This document shows, piece by piece, positions 35,149 through 44,151 of a stretch of DNA of 64,000 bases (the stretch's first letter is position 1; each line of letters opens with the position of its first letter). The stretch covers positions 17,027 to 81,026 of the forward strand of contig JAMLGT010000018.1 in the NCBI GenBank assembly GCA_023957755.1. Direction: 5' to 3'. This DNA is from Chitinophagaceae bacterium. Lineage in GTDB: Bacteria > Bacteroidota > Bacteroidia > Chitinophagales > Chitinophagaceae. The translations under genes and the position numbers were made by a program. Under the pieces are notes generated by a model. It was not told where the DNA came from, did not search any database, and saw only the letters and a program-made list of their open reading frames with translations.

Positions 35149-35724
35149 TTAGATTTCACCTGAAACCATCTTCAATTTTTCCTTCGGTTTAGTCAGAATT
35201 TTTTTCTTTATCAATATGTCCTCCAACAAACTCTTTGCTCTTGTATATTGCGACCTGCTGGTACTTTCTCCTATTTCCAGGATTGTTCCAATCTCTTTGT
35301 GTGAGAAACCTTCAATTGCATACAAGTTCAATACCGTCCTGTAGCCCAATGGCAACATACGAATACACTCAACCACCTGTTTTGCCTGCAAAAGAGAGGG
35401 AATTGAGTAATCTCTGATACGCACTTCTTCCGCATAGGCCAATGACACACTCTCTGCAAACTTTTTATTCTTTTTCAGATGATTGATACAGGTATGCACC
35501 ATAATCGTTCTGACCCAACCTTCCAAAGAACCTTCACCCTTAAACTGGTGAATCTGACTGAATACTTTCATGAACCCCTCCTGCAGCATATCTTCTGCAT
35601 CTTCCTGATTTCTGGCATACCGATAACACACGCCAAGCATTTTTGCACTGTGACGCTTATAAAGCGCTCTTTGTGCTCCTGGCAGGTTTTCCCGGCACCC
35701 TTGGATCATTTGCTCCTCAGTCAT
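35149..35724 (-). CDS. RNA polymerase ECF-type sigma factor
   Basis: About 191 residues from the ATG at 35724 (a longer in-frame start at 35760 exists; the shorter begins MTEEQMIQGCRENLPGA as usual for the family). Sigma region 2 covers CYRYARNQEDAEDMLQEGFMK and the region 2.4 patch FKGEGSLEGWVRTI. Region 4 with its helix-turn-helix is LLPLGYRTVLNLYAIEGFSH, then KEIGTILEIGESTSRSQYTR. It directs RNA polymerase to an unknown regulon and is probably held by the membrane partner encoded next. Confidence 0.93.
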   Translation of the reverse strand: MTEEQMIQGCRENLPGAQRALYKRHSAKMLGVCYRYARNQEDAEDMLQEGFMKVFSQIHQFKGEGSLEGWVRTIMVHTCINHLKKNKKFAESVSLAYAEEVRIRDYSIPSLLQAKQVVECIRMLPLGYRTVLNLYAIEGFSHKEIGTILEIGESTSRSQYTRAKSLLEDILIKKKILTKPKEKLKMVSGEI

Positions 35725-35868
35725 TATGGGTATTAGTTTAACCCCACTAAGATAAGACAAATAATTCCAAAATTTGCTGCATGGAAAAATTGGATTTTTT
35801 TACATTATGATACTAACTGCCTATGTATCATAAGAATAGGCAGGACAGGATAAGCCTTAAAAAAGCAA

Positions 35869-36363
35869 TTATTTTTTCCTGATCAGGCTGTCAGCAGGGT
35901 ATTTGGCTTCCATTGCTGCCCTGGCTTGGTCGGCCCACGCGAAAATTTCCTTCTTCTGATCGTCAGAGAGTGAGGTGCCTGAATGCATCACAGTATAGCC
36001 TTTCACAGGCATTTTACCTTCTTCAATCTCTTCTCTGATTTCGCGCAACTTCTTGTACTGGCGGTAGAGCGGATAGCTTCCAATTGCAGAGAAGTTCAGC
36101 TCTCTTCTGCCTTCCACAATATGGTCGTGCAATATCCACCGGGCCGGTTGCACATTCCAATACCAGGGATACTTAATCTCATCACTATGGCAGTCGTAGC
36201 AGGAGTTTTTAAAAGTGGACATTACATTCTCCGGCACCTCAAAAACATGGTTGACAGCCAATTCCTCAGGGTGAATATCCACCACTTTGTCGGGCCTGAA
36301 AAACTGAATCACTATAAACGCAAGTACAATAATAAAAAGCAGCGCTTTGACAATCTTTCCCAT
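35869..36363 (-). CDS. Haem-binding domain protein (haem_bd family), membrane-anchored
   Basis: 164 residues: one N-terminal hydrophobic anchor (ALLFIIVLAFIVIQFF), then a periplasmic domain with a single c-type haem motif CYDCH (C55, C58, H59) in FKNSCYDCHSDEIKYPWYW. The remainder (WILHDHIVEGRRELNFS, EEGKMPVKGYTVMH) matches the Bacteroidota haem_bd family, whose likely role is as a cytochrome-like electron carrier. The gene begins 5 bp after the gpmI stop, so the two are probably co-transcribed, although no functional link is known. Confidence 0.9.
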   Translation of the reverse strand: MGKIVKALLFIIVLAFIVIQFFRPDKVVDIHPEELAVNHVFEVPENVMSTFKNSCYDCHSDEIKYPWYWNVQPARWILHDHIVEGRRELNFSAIGSYPLYRQYKKLREIREEIEEGKMPVKGYTVMHSGTSLSDDQKKEIFAWADQARAAMEAKYPADSLIRKK

Positions 36364-36368
36364 TTGAT

Positions 36369-37889
36369 TTAGTTTTTATTAAACAAGGTTGTTCCGGTCA
36401 TTGCTTCCGGTATCGGAAGATTCATTAATTGTAAAATGGTAGGTGCCACATCTCCTAATTTCCCGGGTTGCAGCTCCAGTGCCCCTGCACCTATAACGAA
36501 ATAGGGCACCAGGTTCTTTGTATGTGCCGTATTAGGCGTGCCATTCTCATTGATCATATAATCCGCATTGCCGTGGTCTGCCGTCAAAAATATGGTATAT
36601 CCACTCTCCAATGCAGCAGTAACTACTTTTTCCACACACTGATCCACGGTCTCCACCGCCTTCACTACGGCATCCCAAACTCCGGTGTGTCCGACCATGT
36701 CGGCATTGGCAAAATTGAGGCAGATAAAGTCGGCGGTCTTATTCTTTATCTCCGGCAGTAACGCGTCTGTCACCTCCCTTGCACTCATCTCAGGCTGAAA
36801 ATCATAGGTAGGCACCTTGGGCGAAGGAATCATTATCCTCTTTTCCCCCTCAAAAGTTTGTTCCCTGCCTCCACTGAAGAAGAAAGTAACATGAGGGTAT
36901 TTTTCGGTCTCCGCAATCCGGATTTGCTTCAAATGATGATGCTCCAATACTTCCCCAATCGTACTCGTAAGGTCCTGATTATTAAAGATGTTATGTACGT
37001 TCCTGAAAGTGTGGTCATAGATTGTCATCGTGGTGTAGTAAAGATTCAAAGGTGTCATCTCCTGTTCGGGAAATGCCCGCTGGGTCAATGCTTCAGTAAT
37101 CTGCCGGCAGCGGTCTGTTCTGAAATTAAAACAAATCACTGCATCATCTTCCTTAATTGCTGCATCTGCAACCGTGTTGTGCACAATAGGAAGTATAAAC
37201 TCATCCGTAACACCTTCTTCATAAGATTGCCTTACCGCATCAAGTACATCGCTTACCTGTTTACCCTCTCTTTTCACCAACGCATCGTAAGCCTTCTTAA
37301 TCCGCTCCCAACGTTTGTCGCGATCCATAGCATAGTAGCGCCCTACAACGGTAGCAATCTCACCGGTCGTCTTATCAAGATGCTGTTGCAGATCAGTAAG
37401 ATATCCAATTCCACTTTTAGGATCCGTGTCTCTCCCGTCAGTGAAAGCATGAATCTTTACCTTTTCGATTCCCCTGTCCTTACAAATCTTCGTGAGCGCT
37501 TTTAGATGATTGATATGCGAATGCACACCCCCATCGCTTACCAGGCCCATCAGATGAAGGGTTTTACCATGATCCTTTGCATAACTCAACGTATCATTCA
37601 GTGCAGTATTTGCTTCCAGCGACCCGTCCTCTATAGCTATATTGATTCGCTCAAGTTCCTGATACACAATCCTTCCGGCACCAAGGTTCAGATGCCCCAC
37701 CTCACTATTTCCCATCTGGCCTTCAGGTAATCCAACAGCCCTGCCGCAGGTAACCAGCGTGCTATTGGGATATTTACTGTAAAGGGAAGAGACAAACGGT
37801 GTTTTGGCAGCCCGGATGGCATCACTCTTTGCAACCTTTCCCAGCCCCCATCCGTCCATTATAATTAAAATAGCTCTGTTATTTTCCAT
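36369..37889 (-). CDS. gpmI: Cofactor-independent (2,3-bisphosphoglycerate-independent) phosphoglycerate mutase
   Basis: A 506-residue di-Mn enzyme interconverting 3- and 2-phosphoglycerate in glycolysis/gluconeogenesis. D12 (IMDGWG) binds metal and S62 in GQMGNSEVGH is the phosphorylated serine, the same position as in the Geobacillus enzyme. Other sites: HAFTDGRDTDPKSG, FFSGGRE, ADMVGHTGVW and LTADHGNADYM. The length is normal. It has a leaderless-type promoter box directly before the ATG, and the haem-binding gene follows. Confidence 0.97.
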   Translation of the reverse strand: MENNRAILIIMDGWGLGKVAKSDAIRAAKTPFVSSLYSKYPNSTLVTCGRAVGLPEGQMGNSEVGHLNLGAGRIVYQELERINIAIEDGSLEANTALNDTLSYAKDHGKTLHLMGLVSDGGVHSHINHLKALTKICKDRGIEKVKIHAFTDGRDTDPKSGIGYLTDLQQHLDKTTGEIATVVGRYYAMDRDKRWERIKKAYDALVKREGKQVSDVLDAVRQSYEEGVTDEFILPIVHNTVADAAIKEDDAVICFNFRTDRCRQITEALTQRAFPEQEMTPLNLYYTTMTIYDHTFRNVHNIFNNQDLTSTIGEVLEHHHLKQIRIAETEKYPHVTFFFSGGREQTFEGEKRIMIPSPKVPTYDFQPEMSAREVTDALLPEIKNKTADFICLNFANADMVGHTGVWDAVVKAVETVDQCVEKVVTAALESGYTIFLTADHGNADYMINENGTPNTAHTKNLVPYFVIGAGALELQPGKLGDVAPTILQLMNLPIPEAMTGTTLFNKN

Positions 37890-37893
37890 CTGT

Positions 37894-37901
37894 CAAAGCT
37901 A
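37894..37901 (-). promoter_or_regulatory. Promoter -7 box (TAGCTTTG) of gpmI, leaderless geometry
   Basis: On the minus strand a full TAnnTTTG match ending four bases before the gpmI ATG. Confidence 0.55.
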
Positions 37902-37993
37902 TTGTATTCATTGTTTTATTCCTTAATAGAAATTATATTTATGATAAATTTTGTCTGGCAACAGGTCATCTTCAACCCCCAAAAAAGTAAAAG

Positions 37994-38371
37994 ATGATAA
38001 AAACATTTTCTCTACTTCTGACTTTTCTGATGAGTTCGGTCGGCTTTTCGCAGTCCACATCTTCAGAGATAATTCAGGCTTTCCGTACCGGAAATGCCGA
38101 AAAAGTATCAGCTTATTTCGACAACTCTCTTGAAATAACTGTGGACAAACACAATAAGGTATATAAAAAATCAGATGCTGCTACTTTTATTTCGGGCTTT
38201 TTTTCGGAGAATAATGTCAAAGATTTTAAGGTACTTCACCAAAGTGAAAGTGGTGGTTCTTTTTATTGTATAGGCAATCTGGTTACATCTTCCGGAACCT
38301 TCCGAACCACTTTCTATGCAAAGGAAAAGGGCGGGAAGACGGTAGTGCAGGAAATCCGGTTTGAAAAATAA
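37994..38371 (+). CDS. DUF4783-type small secreted protein
   Basis: 125 residues with a signal peptide (FSLLLTFLMSSVGFSQ) and a compact NTF2/lumazine-binding-like fold typical of DUF4783: IIQAFRTGNAEKVSAYFDNS, then VYKKSDAATFISGFF and a C-terminal TTFYAKEKGGKTVVQEIRF. Family members are common beside housekeeping genes in this phylum; no function has been shown. It is divergent from gpmI and followed 94 bp later by the SUI1-like gene. Confidence 0.82.
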   Translation: MIKTFSLLLTFLMSSVGFSQSTSSEIIQAFRTGNAEKVSAYFDNSLEITVDKHNKVYKKSDAATFISGFFSENNVKDFKVLHQSESGGSFYCIGNLVTSSGTFRTTFYAKEKGGKTVVQEIRFEK

Positions 38372-38465
38372 GCCTGGCATTAAATCACCAATCCGGAATT
38401 GCGAAAGCACCTCCCGGATAAATTTTTCTTTGCCACATCGATTACCTTCTTTTAATTTGGTCTTT

Positions 38466-38810
38466 ATGAAGAAGAAAAACAGGAACAATGCATCCGGAAT
38501 CGTGTATTCTACCAATCCGGACTTTACTCCCCCGGTCGAAGATGAAGACGATTACACGCCACAACCGATAGCAACTCAGGAAATAAGAATAAGGCTCGAT
38601 AAGAAGCAACGGGCAGGCAAGGTAGTTACACTCATCATCGGATTCGTCGACACCGATGAAGCTATTGAATCAATCGGCAAGGAGATCAAAAAGTTTTGTG
38701 GTACCGGAGGCAGCGCTAAAGATGGCGAGGTATTGCTTCAGGGAGATTTCAGAGAGAAATCACTCCAATGGCTCAAAAAGAAAGGCTATACCAAAAGCAG
38801 AATCATCTGA
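38466..38810 (+). CDS. SUI1/YciH-like translation initiation factor homologue
   Basis: 114 residues from the ATG at 38466; the frame is open upstream to 38361, but the family begins at MKKKNRN. The SUI1 fold is visible in RIRLDKKQRAGKVVTLIIGF followed by CGTGGSAKDGEVLLQGDFRE and the tail WLKKKGYTKSRII. Bacterial YciH-type proteins contact the 30S P-site and may proof initiation. This may be relevant in a genome with many apparently leaderless genes, but that link is my inference. Confidence 0.88.
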   Translation: MKKKNRNNASGIVYSTNPDFTPPVEDEDDYTPQPIATQEIRIRLDKKQRAGKVVTLIIGFVDTDEAIESIGKEIKKFCGTGGSAKDGEVLLQGDFREKSLQWLKKKGYTKSRII

Positions 38811-38847
38811 ACTGCCTCATGCATCTGCCAGCTAAAGCGAAGGACAA

Positions 38848-39894
38848 CTAACCCTTAGGCTTATACTTAGAACGCTCATATACTTCCCGCGCCGGAACCT
38901 TCATGAGTGAATCAGGCGATACATCGGGAAACTTCTGCATGAATTTCTTTACGATCTGAAGCCCGGTGAAACTTCCCAGATTCCCCGGAGAAGACTCTCC
39001 AAATTCCTGGGTTTTGGGACTTTGTCCGATGTAATTCTTAATTACATCCTGGTCAGAGGAATTCAATAAATCATTATTCAGGAAAAAATCCCATATGACT
39101 GCTTCATTGCTATATGCACCCTTTAACTGATCCGGAGTGTAGCCAAATACCGAAGCCTCATCCACACCGGGCAGGAATAATTCCAACAGGTAATATCTTC
39201 TGCCACTGTTCACTATCTGCTCTATCAGCGAGAAAGCCCGCCCATCCTGAGGAAAGATATCATCTGCAATATTCTTCATGCTATTCACCGGAATATTCCC
39301 GGGCGTAAAAGTCTGAGAAATATATTTCGGATAGAGTGCCATCCCCTCATCACTTTGATAAAAGGAAAAGTCTTGCCCCAGATGCAACTGCAATCCTACC
39401 CCTATACCTGCATTGGTTAACACATCGCCCTGCAAACCATAAGAAGTCATAAAAAAAGCATCCATTGGCCCTATGTAGGTAATCACCTTATTGGGAAGCG
39501 GATAATCCGGAAAGTAATATTTTACATGTTGCAACCCTTTCTTTATCCCTTCAGCCCATTTATCAAAGTTGCTGTACAATACCTGTGCTGAATCAAATAC
39601 CGGCCGGTAATCTCTGAGAAACTGTTTCAATGCAACCCGCTCCATACTACCTTCGCTCATTACACTATCAGGTTGCAGGCCCAATATATGCATAAGGTAA
39701 TCGTTAAGGAAACCGGGATATTTTTGTTGTAGTCCGGACAGGCCGTCAGAAAGGTTATTAGTATCCAGTTTGAAAAAATCCTGATCGAATCGCGCCACTT
39801 TCAGTTCCACTTTGATGGAAGATACATCAGGCGCCTTACTCCGGTTGCAGGCCACCAGGGATATCACTAAGCATATAATAATCAACTTCTTCAT
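38848..39894 (-). CDS. gldB: Gliding motility lipoprotein GldB
   Basis: A 348-residue lipoprotein: MKKLIIICLVISLVAC gives a lipobox with cysteine 16. The GldB pattern includes VARFDQDFFKLDTNN, LQQKYPGFLNDYLMHILG, ITYIGPMDAFFMTSYG, a conserved HLGQDFSFY, and LLELFLPGVDEASVFGYT near the C-terminus. In Flavobacterium johnsoniae GldB is required for gliding and T9SS-linked motility; many non-gliders also keep it. It is divergent from nadE with overlapping promoters in a 61-bp gap. It fits the T9SS-tailed protease elsewhere in the window. Confidence 0.92.
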   Translation of the reverse strand: MKKLIIICLVISLVACNRSKAPDVSSIKVELKVARFDQDFFKLDTNNLSDGLSGLQQKYPGFLNDYLMHILGLQPDSVMSEGSMERVALKQFLRDYRPVFDSAQVLYSNFDKWAEGIKKGLQHVKYYFPDYPLPNKVITYIGPMDAFFMTSYGLQGDVLTNAGIGVGLQLHLGQDFSFYQSDEGMALYPKYISQTFTPGNIPVNSMKNIADDIFPQDGRAFSLIEQIVNSGRRYYLLELFLPGVDEASVFGYTPDQLKGAYSNEAVIWDFFLNNDLLNSSDQDVIKNYIGQSPKTQEFGESSPGNLGSFTGLQIVKKFMQKFPDVSPDSLMKVPAREVYERSKYKPKG

Positions 39895-39898
39895 CCGG

Positions 39899-39906
39899 CA
39901 AAAATA
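39899..39906 (-). promoter_or_regulatory. Promoter -7 box (TATTTTTG) of gldB, leaderless geometry
   Basis: On the minus strand a full TAnnTTTG match ending four bases before the gldB ATG. It faces the nadE promoter within the same short intergenic space. Confidence 0.55.
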
Positions 39907-39921
39907 GGAATGTAGATTGCA

Positions 39922-39951
39922 TTTGAAGCAGGAGCGAATCCTCTAATTTTG
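39922..39951 (+). promoter_or_regulatory. Promoter of nadE, leaderless geometry
   Basis: TTTG (39922-39925), an 18-bp spacer and TAATTTTG (39944-39951); the box ends four bases before the ATG at 39956. It is the clearest two-element example of the leaderless arrangement. Confidence 0.7.
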
Positions 39952-39955
39952 CACC

Positions 39956-41632
39956 ATGAAAATATTTGTGGCACAGCAGAACTACATTATTGGTGACCTT
40001 AAGGGAAATACAACAAAAATTATTGAGGCTATTCACATGGCAAAAACCCAGGGAGCCGACCTGGCTGTATTCAGTGAAATGAGTATCTGTGGCTATTCTC
40101 CGCAAGATCACCTGCTGGTAAAAAGCTTCATTACCGAAATCGAAAAATGTGTGCATGAAATTAAAGCCCACACCTACGACATTGCTGTAATTGCAGGCGC
40201 TCCCCGCCCTAACACCGGAACCACCGGCAAAGCACTCTTTAATTCTGCTTACTTCCTATACAATAACGAAGTGCAGGCAATCATAGACAAGACCTGCCTG
40301 CCAAACTACGACATCTTCGATGAAGACCGTTATTTCGAGCCCGCAACAGAATGGAAAGTAATAACTTTCGAAGGGAAAAAGATTGCGCTTACTATCTGTG
40401 AAGACATCTGGAATCTGGGCAACCACCCACTCTACAGGCATTGCCCTATGGAGAAACTCATGGAGCAACAACCCGATCTGATGATTAATATTTCAGCTTC
40501 GCCATTCAACTACCGTCGCACTGACGAACGAAAAGAAACGGTAAGCCGGAATGTACTGAAGTATCATCTGCCAATGGTATATTGTAATGCTATCGGCGCA
40601 CAGACAGAGTTGATATTTGACGGTGCCTCACTTGTATTCGATAAGCATGGAAAGCTCAACCACAAGCTTGCTCAATTTGACGAAGACTATCAATTGGTCA
40701 CTCTTACCCCGGATGGCACTTTCGAACATCCTACACCGGTAAATTTTACGGAAAACAACTCAGTCATTCAGAACCCCGACCACTACCATGCGGATGTGAA
40801 TCTTTCACAAATGAAAGAAGCAATCCTTCTGGGAATCAGAGATTACTTCAAGAAAACAGGACTTACCAAAGCCATTATCGGCAATAGTGGTGGAATAGAC
40901 AGTGCAGTCACCATCGCACTGGCCTGCGAAGCACTCGGAAGTGAGAACGTGTTCTCCATACTCATGCCCTCTCAATTCAGCAGTGACCACAGCATTAAAG
41001 ACGGAAAGCAACTTTCTGAAAATCTGAAATCTCCGTTTTATATAATACCAATCGAACCGGTATATCATCGCTTTCTGAACGTGCTGGATCCGGTATTCAG
41101 CAAACTCCCCTTCGGGGTTGCTGAAGAAAATATTCAGGCCAGAACCCGGAGCACCATCCTGATGGCAATTGCTAACAAGTTAGGATACACGTTATTAAAC
41201 ACCAGTAACAAAAGTGAGCTATCTGCAGGTTATGGCACACTCTATGGAGATATGGCAGGAGGGTTATCCGTCCTTGGAGACTGTTATAAAACCCAGGTAT
41301 ATGGACTTGCCGGCCTGATTAATTCAGAAAAGGAAATTATCCCCCAAAACATTCTACACAAAGCTCCTTCCGCAGAACTCCGTCCGGATCAATATGACCA
41401 ACAGAGTCTCCCTCCCTACCCTGTACTGGATGCCATCCTCTATCAACTCATTGAATGTTTCAAATCAGAGGACGAGATTGCTTCTTTGGGATATGAGCCG
41501 GTAATTGTGCGCAAGGTGGTAAACTTATTAAACCGTGCAGAATTTAAGCGTCATCAGTTCTGTCCCATACTAAGGGTCTCTCCAAAAGCCTTCGGCAGCG
41601 GAAGAAGAATCCCTGTGGTCAACCGATTCTGA
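39956..41632 (+). CDS. nadE: Glutamine-dependent NAD(+) synthetase
   Basis: 558 residues; amidates nicotinate adenine dinucleotide with glutamine as nitrogen source. The N-terminal nitrilase-fold glutaminase has the triad E41 (FSEMSICGY), K112 (DKTCLPNYD) and C148 (LTICEDIW). The C-terminal synthetase has the ATP-pyrophosphatase P-loop SGGIDSA at 311-317, then LMPSQFSSDHS, NKSELSAGYGTLYGDMAGG and a final KRHQFCPILRVSPKAFG. The two-domain form fits family length (540-680). It probably has its own transcript; the TonB receptor starts 108 bp later. Confidence 0.97.
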   Translation: MKIFVAQQNYIIGDLKGNTTKIIEAIHMAKTQGADLAVFSEMSICGYSPQDHLLVKSFITEIEKCVHEIKAHTYDIAVIAGAPRPNTGTTGKALFNSAYFLYNNEVQAIIDKTCLPNYDIFDEDRYFEPATEWKVITFEGKKIALTICEDIWNLGNHPLYRHCPMEKLMEQQPDLMINISASPFNYRRTDERKETVSRNVLKYHLPMVYCNAIGAQTELIFDGASLVFDKHGKLNHKLAQFDEDYQLVTLTPDGTFEHPTPVNFTENNSVIQNPDHYHADVNLSQMKEAILLGIRDYFKKTGLTKAIIGNSGGIDSAVTIALACEALGSENVFSILMPSQFSSDHSIKDGKQLSENLKSPFYIIPIEPVYHRFLNVLDPVFSKLPFGVAEENIQARTRSTILMAIANKLGYTLLNTSNKSELSAGYGTLYGDMAGGLSVLGDCYKTQVYGLAGLINSEKEIIPQNILHKAPSAELRPDQYDQQSLPPYPVLDAILYQLIECFKSEDEIASLGYEPVIVRKVVNLLNRAEFKRHQFCPILRVSPKAFGSGRRIPVVNRF

Positions 41633-41740
41633 GGGATGTTTAACGTACCACAAAACCGTTTTTCACTTTCGTCAATTTTGCACAACCAAAAGTGTCTATA
41701 TTGCACTGCTAATTATGCTTTTCATAAATCCATCTGCCTT

Positions 41741-43948
41741 ATGCGACAGATATTCTTTGTGGTGTTAGCCCTCTTTCCTTTCACACATACTTTAGGACAA
41801 AAAGATACCATTGATGAAAAAACAATGGATGCTGTAATTGTTTCCCTCAGCAAATGGCAACAAAAGCTTAACGAAGTCCCCAACAAAGTAGTAAAGGTTA
41901 CCAAACCAGACATCATCAGAAACAATCCTCAAACATCGGCTGACCTGCTTGGACAAAGTGGTGCCGTATTTATTCAGAAAAGTCAGCTAGGCGGCGGCAG
42001 TCCCATGATCAGAGGTTTTGCGACCAACCGTGTATTAATTGTAGCTGACGGGGTGAGGATGAATAATGCAATTTACAGAAGTGGAAATCTCCAGAATGTA
42101 ATCAGTATCGACCCGCTCAGCATTGAAACGGCAGAAGTCATCTTCGGCCCGGGTTCCATCATCTATGGTAGCGATGCCATTGGCGGCGTAATGGATTTTC
42201 ACACTATTGACCCTAAGTTTTCAAACACTAAGAAAACCCTGATTACAGGGAGTGCACTTGCACGCTACTCCACTGCAGATAACGAGCAAACAATACATGC
42301 TGACATCAATGCCGGTTGGCAAAGATGGGCGCTCGTCTCTTCCTTTACTCACAGCAGCTTTGGCGACCTGAAAATGGGAAAGCATGGTAAAGAAGGTGAA
42401 GAAAATTATCTGAGGCCTGAATATGTAAAAAGAATCAATGGCAAGGACAGCATATTTAAAAATGACGATCCCCGAATACAACGTTTTAGCGGCTACGACC
42501 AGACCAACCTGCTACAAAAAATAAGCTTCAGGCCTGATGCAAACTGGAATCTCACCTATAGCTTTACTCACGCACGTACAGGAGACGCCCCCAGATACGA
42601 CAGACTAATTCAATACAGAAATGGTGCACTACGCTTTGCTGAATGGCACTATGGGCCCATGCTCTGGAATATGCACACACTCAATGTGCTCCACACAAAA
42701 AAGTCTCGTATATATGACAAAACCAAACTCACCATAGCCTATCAGGACTATGAAGAAAGCAGGATAGACCGCACACGGAACAAAACCAGCAGGAACATTC
42801 AGACAGAATTAGTGGATGCATTCAGCATCAATCTGGATGCTACCAAAACTCTGAAACAGGGAGAAATATTTTACGGATTGGAATATGTTTCAAACAAAGT
42901 AGGCTCTACAGGCGAAGTGGAAGATATTATATCCGGCACCACCGCTGCCGCTGTGAGCCGCTATCCTGACGGTAGCAAATGGCGGACACTTGGCCTCTAC
43001 TCAAGTTATAAAATTAATCTTCACCCCAAGCTGACCCTTACTTCAGGACTCAGATACAGTTACAATACACTCGATGCCGAATTTGACAAGACATTTATTC
43101 CATTCCCATTCGAAAAGGCAAAAACCAGAGACGGGGCGCTGACCGGCAATGCAGGAATCGTTTTCCGTCCAGATGCTACCTGGCAGCTAAATGCTAATAT
43201 TTCCACCGGCTACCGAATGCCCAATGTAGATGACATAGGCAAACTATTTGAAAGCGTTCCGGGAAATGTCACCATGCCCAACCCCGAACTCACCCCTGAA
43301 TATGCCTGGAACTTTGAAATCGGTATTGTAAAAAATGTCGATAATAAATACAGAGTCGAACTCAATGCATTCCACACGATTTTGAGCAATGCTATCGTTC
43401 GGCGGCCGGGCACATTCAACGGGCAAGACAGCATTCTCTTCGATAACGTGATGAGCCGGGTAGAAATGCTGCAAAACGTAGCCAGTGCCCATGTATCAGG
43501 CGTACAGGCAGCCGCAGACATAACCCTCGGAGCAGGAGTATCATTACGGTCAAATGCTAACTGGTTAACCGGAAAAGAAACTGATGACAGCAAAGATGAA
43601 CAGGTGGCCCTACGGCATGCACCGCCATTTTACGGAAGCACTGCACTGAGATACAGGCAATCAGGATTCTTTGCAGAATTTTCATGGATTTATAATGGCG
43701 CTGTTACCAACAAAAACCTCTCGCCTTCAGAACAGGGAAAAGGTTATATGTATGCAAAAGATACTAACGGATTACCCTATTCGCCGGGATGGTACACACT
43801 CAACCTGAAAGCCTCGTTCAGGGCAACTAACAACCTCACCCTCACTGCCGGATGGGAGAACATCACCAATCAGCGATACAGGCCTTACTCATCAGGAATT
43901 GTGGCAGCAGGATCCAATCTGATTTTTGCAGTAAGAGCAAACTGGTAA
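41741..43948 (+). CDS. TonB-dependent outer-membrane receptor, haem/siderophore-like
   Basis: 735 residues from the ATG at 41741, which directly precedes a signal peptide (MRQIFFVVLALFPFTHTLGQ); upstream codons are ignored. The plug domain has TSADLLGQSGAVFIQKSQLG, then MIRGFATNRVLIVADGVRMN and GPGSIIYGSDAIGGVMDF. In the barrel, TGYRMPN (about 490) and NPEL (about 513) resemble the FRAP/NPNL boxes of haem and siderophore receptors. The C-terminus ends in an aromatic (FAVRANW). It lacks the CarboxypepD_reg domain of SusC proteins, so it is not a glycan porin. No TonB, ExbBD or haem gene is nearby; the substrate is unproven. Confidence 0.93.
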   Translation: MRQIFFVVLALFPFTHTLGQKDTIDEKTMDAVIVSLSKWQQKLNEVPNKVVKVTKPDIIRNNPQTSADLLGQSGAVFIQKSQLGGGSPMIRGFATNRVLIVADGVRMNNAIYRSGNLQNVISIDPLSIETAEVIFGPGSIIYGSDAIGGVMDFHTIDPKFSNTKKTLITGSALARYSTADNEQTIHADINAGWQRWALVSSFTHSSFGDLKMGKHGKEGEENYLRPEYVKRINGKDSIFKNDDPRIQRFSGYDQTNLLQKISFRPDANWNLTYSFTHARTGDAPRYDRLIQYRNGALRFAEWHYGPMLWNMHTLNVLHTKKSRIYDKTKLTIAYQDYEESRIDRTRNKTSRNIQTELVDAFSINLDATKTLKQGEIFYGLEYVSNKVGSTGEVEDIISGTTAAAVSRYPDGSKWRTLGLYSSYKINLHPKLTLTSGLRYSYNTLDAEFDKTFIPFPFEKAKTRDGALTGNAGIVFRPDATWQLNANISTGYRMPNVDDIGKLFESVPGNVTMPNPELTPEYAWNFEIGIVKNVDNKYRVELNAFHTILSNAIVRRPGTFNGQDSILFDNVMSRVEMLQNVASAHVSGVQAAADITLGAGVSLRSNANWLTGKETDDSKDEQVALRHAPPFYGSTALRYRQSGFFAEFSWIYNGAVTNKNLSPSEQGKGYMYAKDTNGLPYSPGWYTLNLKASFRATNNLTLTAGWENITNQRYRPYSSGIVAAGSNLIFAVRANW

Positions 43949-44119
43949 CAGAGAGACTTCGTTTCCCTGTTTGTTCAAGACTGAAATGGATTTTCATGTC
44001 ATTTATTGTCTGCTTATGGAGGAGCATTAGTATCTGCATATTTTTTGGCAACCTTATTGCCGTAATTCTTTCTGAGAAGAAGAATTTCATTATTTTCGAA
44101 AAATAGTTAGATAAACAAC

Positions 44120-44127
44120 TATCTTTA
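44120..44127 (+). promoter_or_regulatory. Candidate -7 box (TATCTTTA) of the thiolase gene
   Basis: One mismatch to TAnnTTTG, with a 24-bp leader to the ATG at 44152. Confidence 0.35.
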
Positions 44128-44151
44128 CGAAAGCAAAAAATAATAGTTTTT

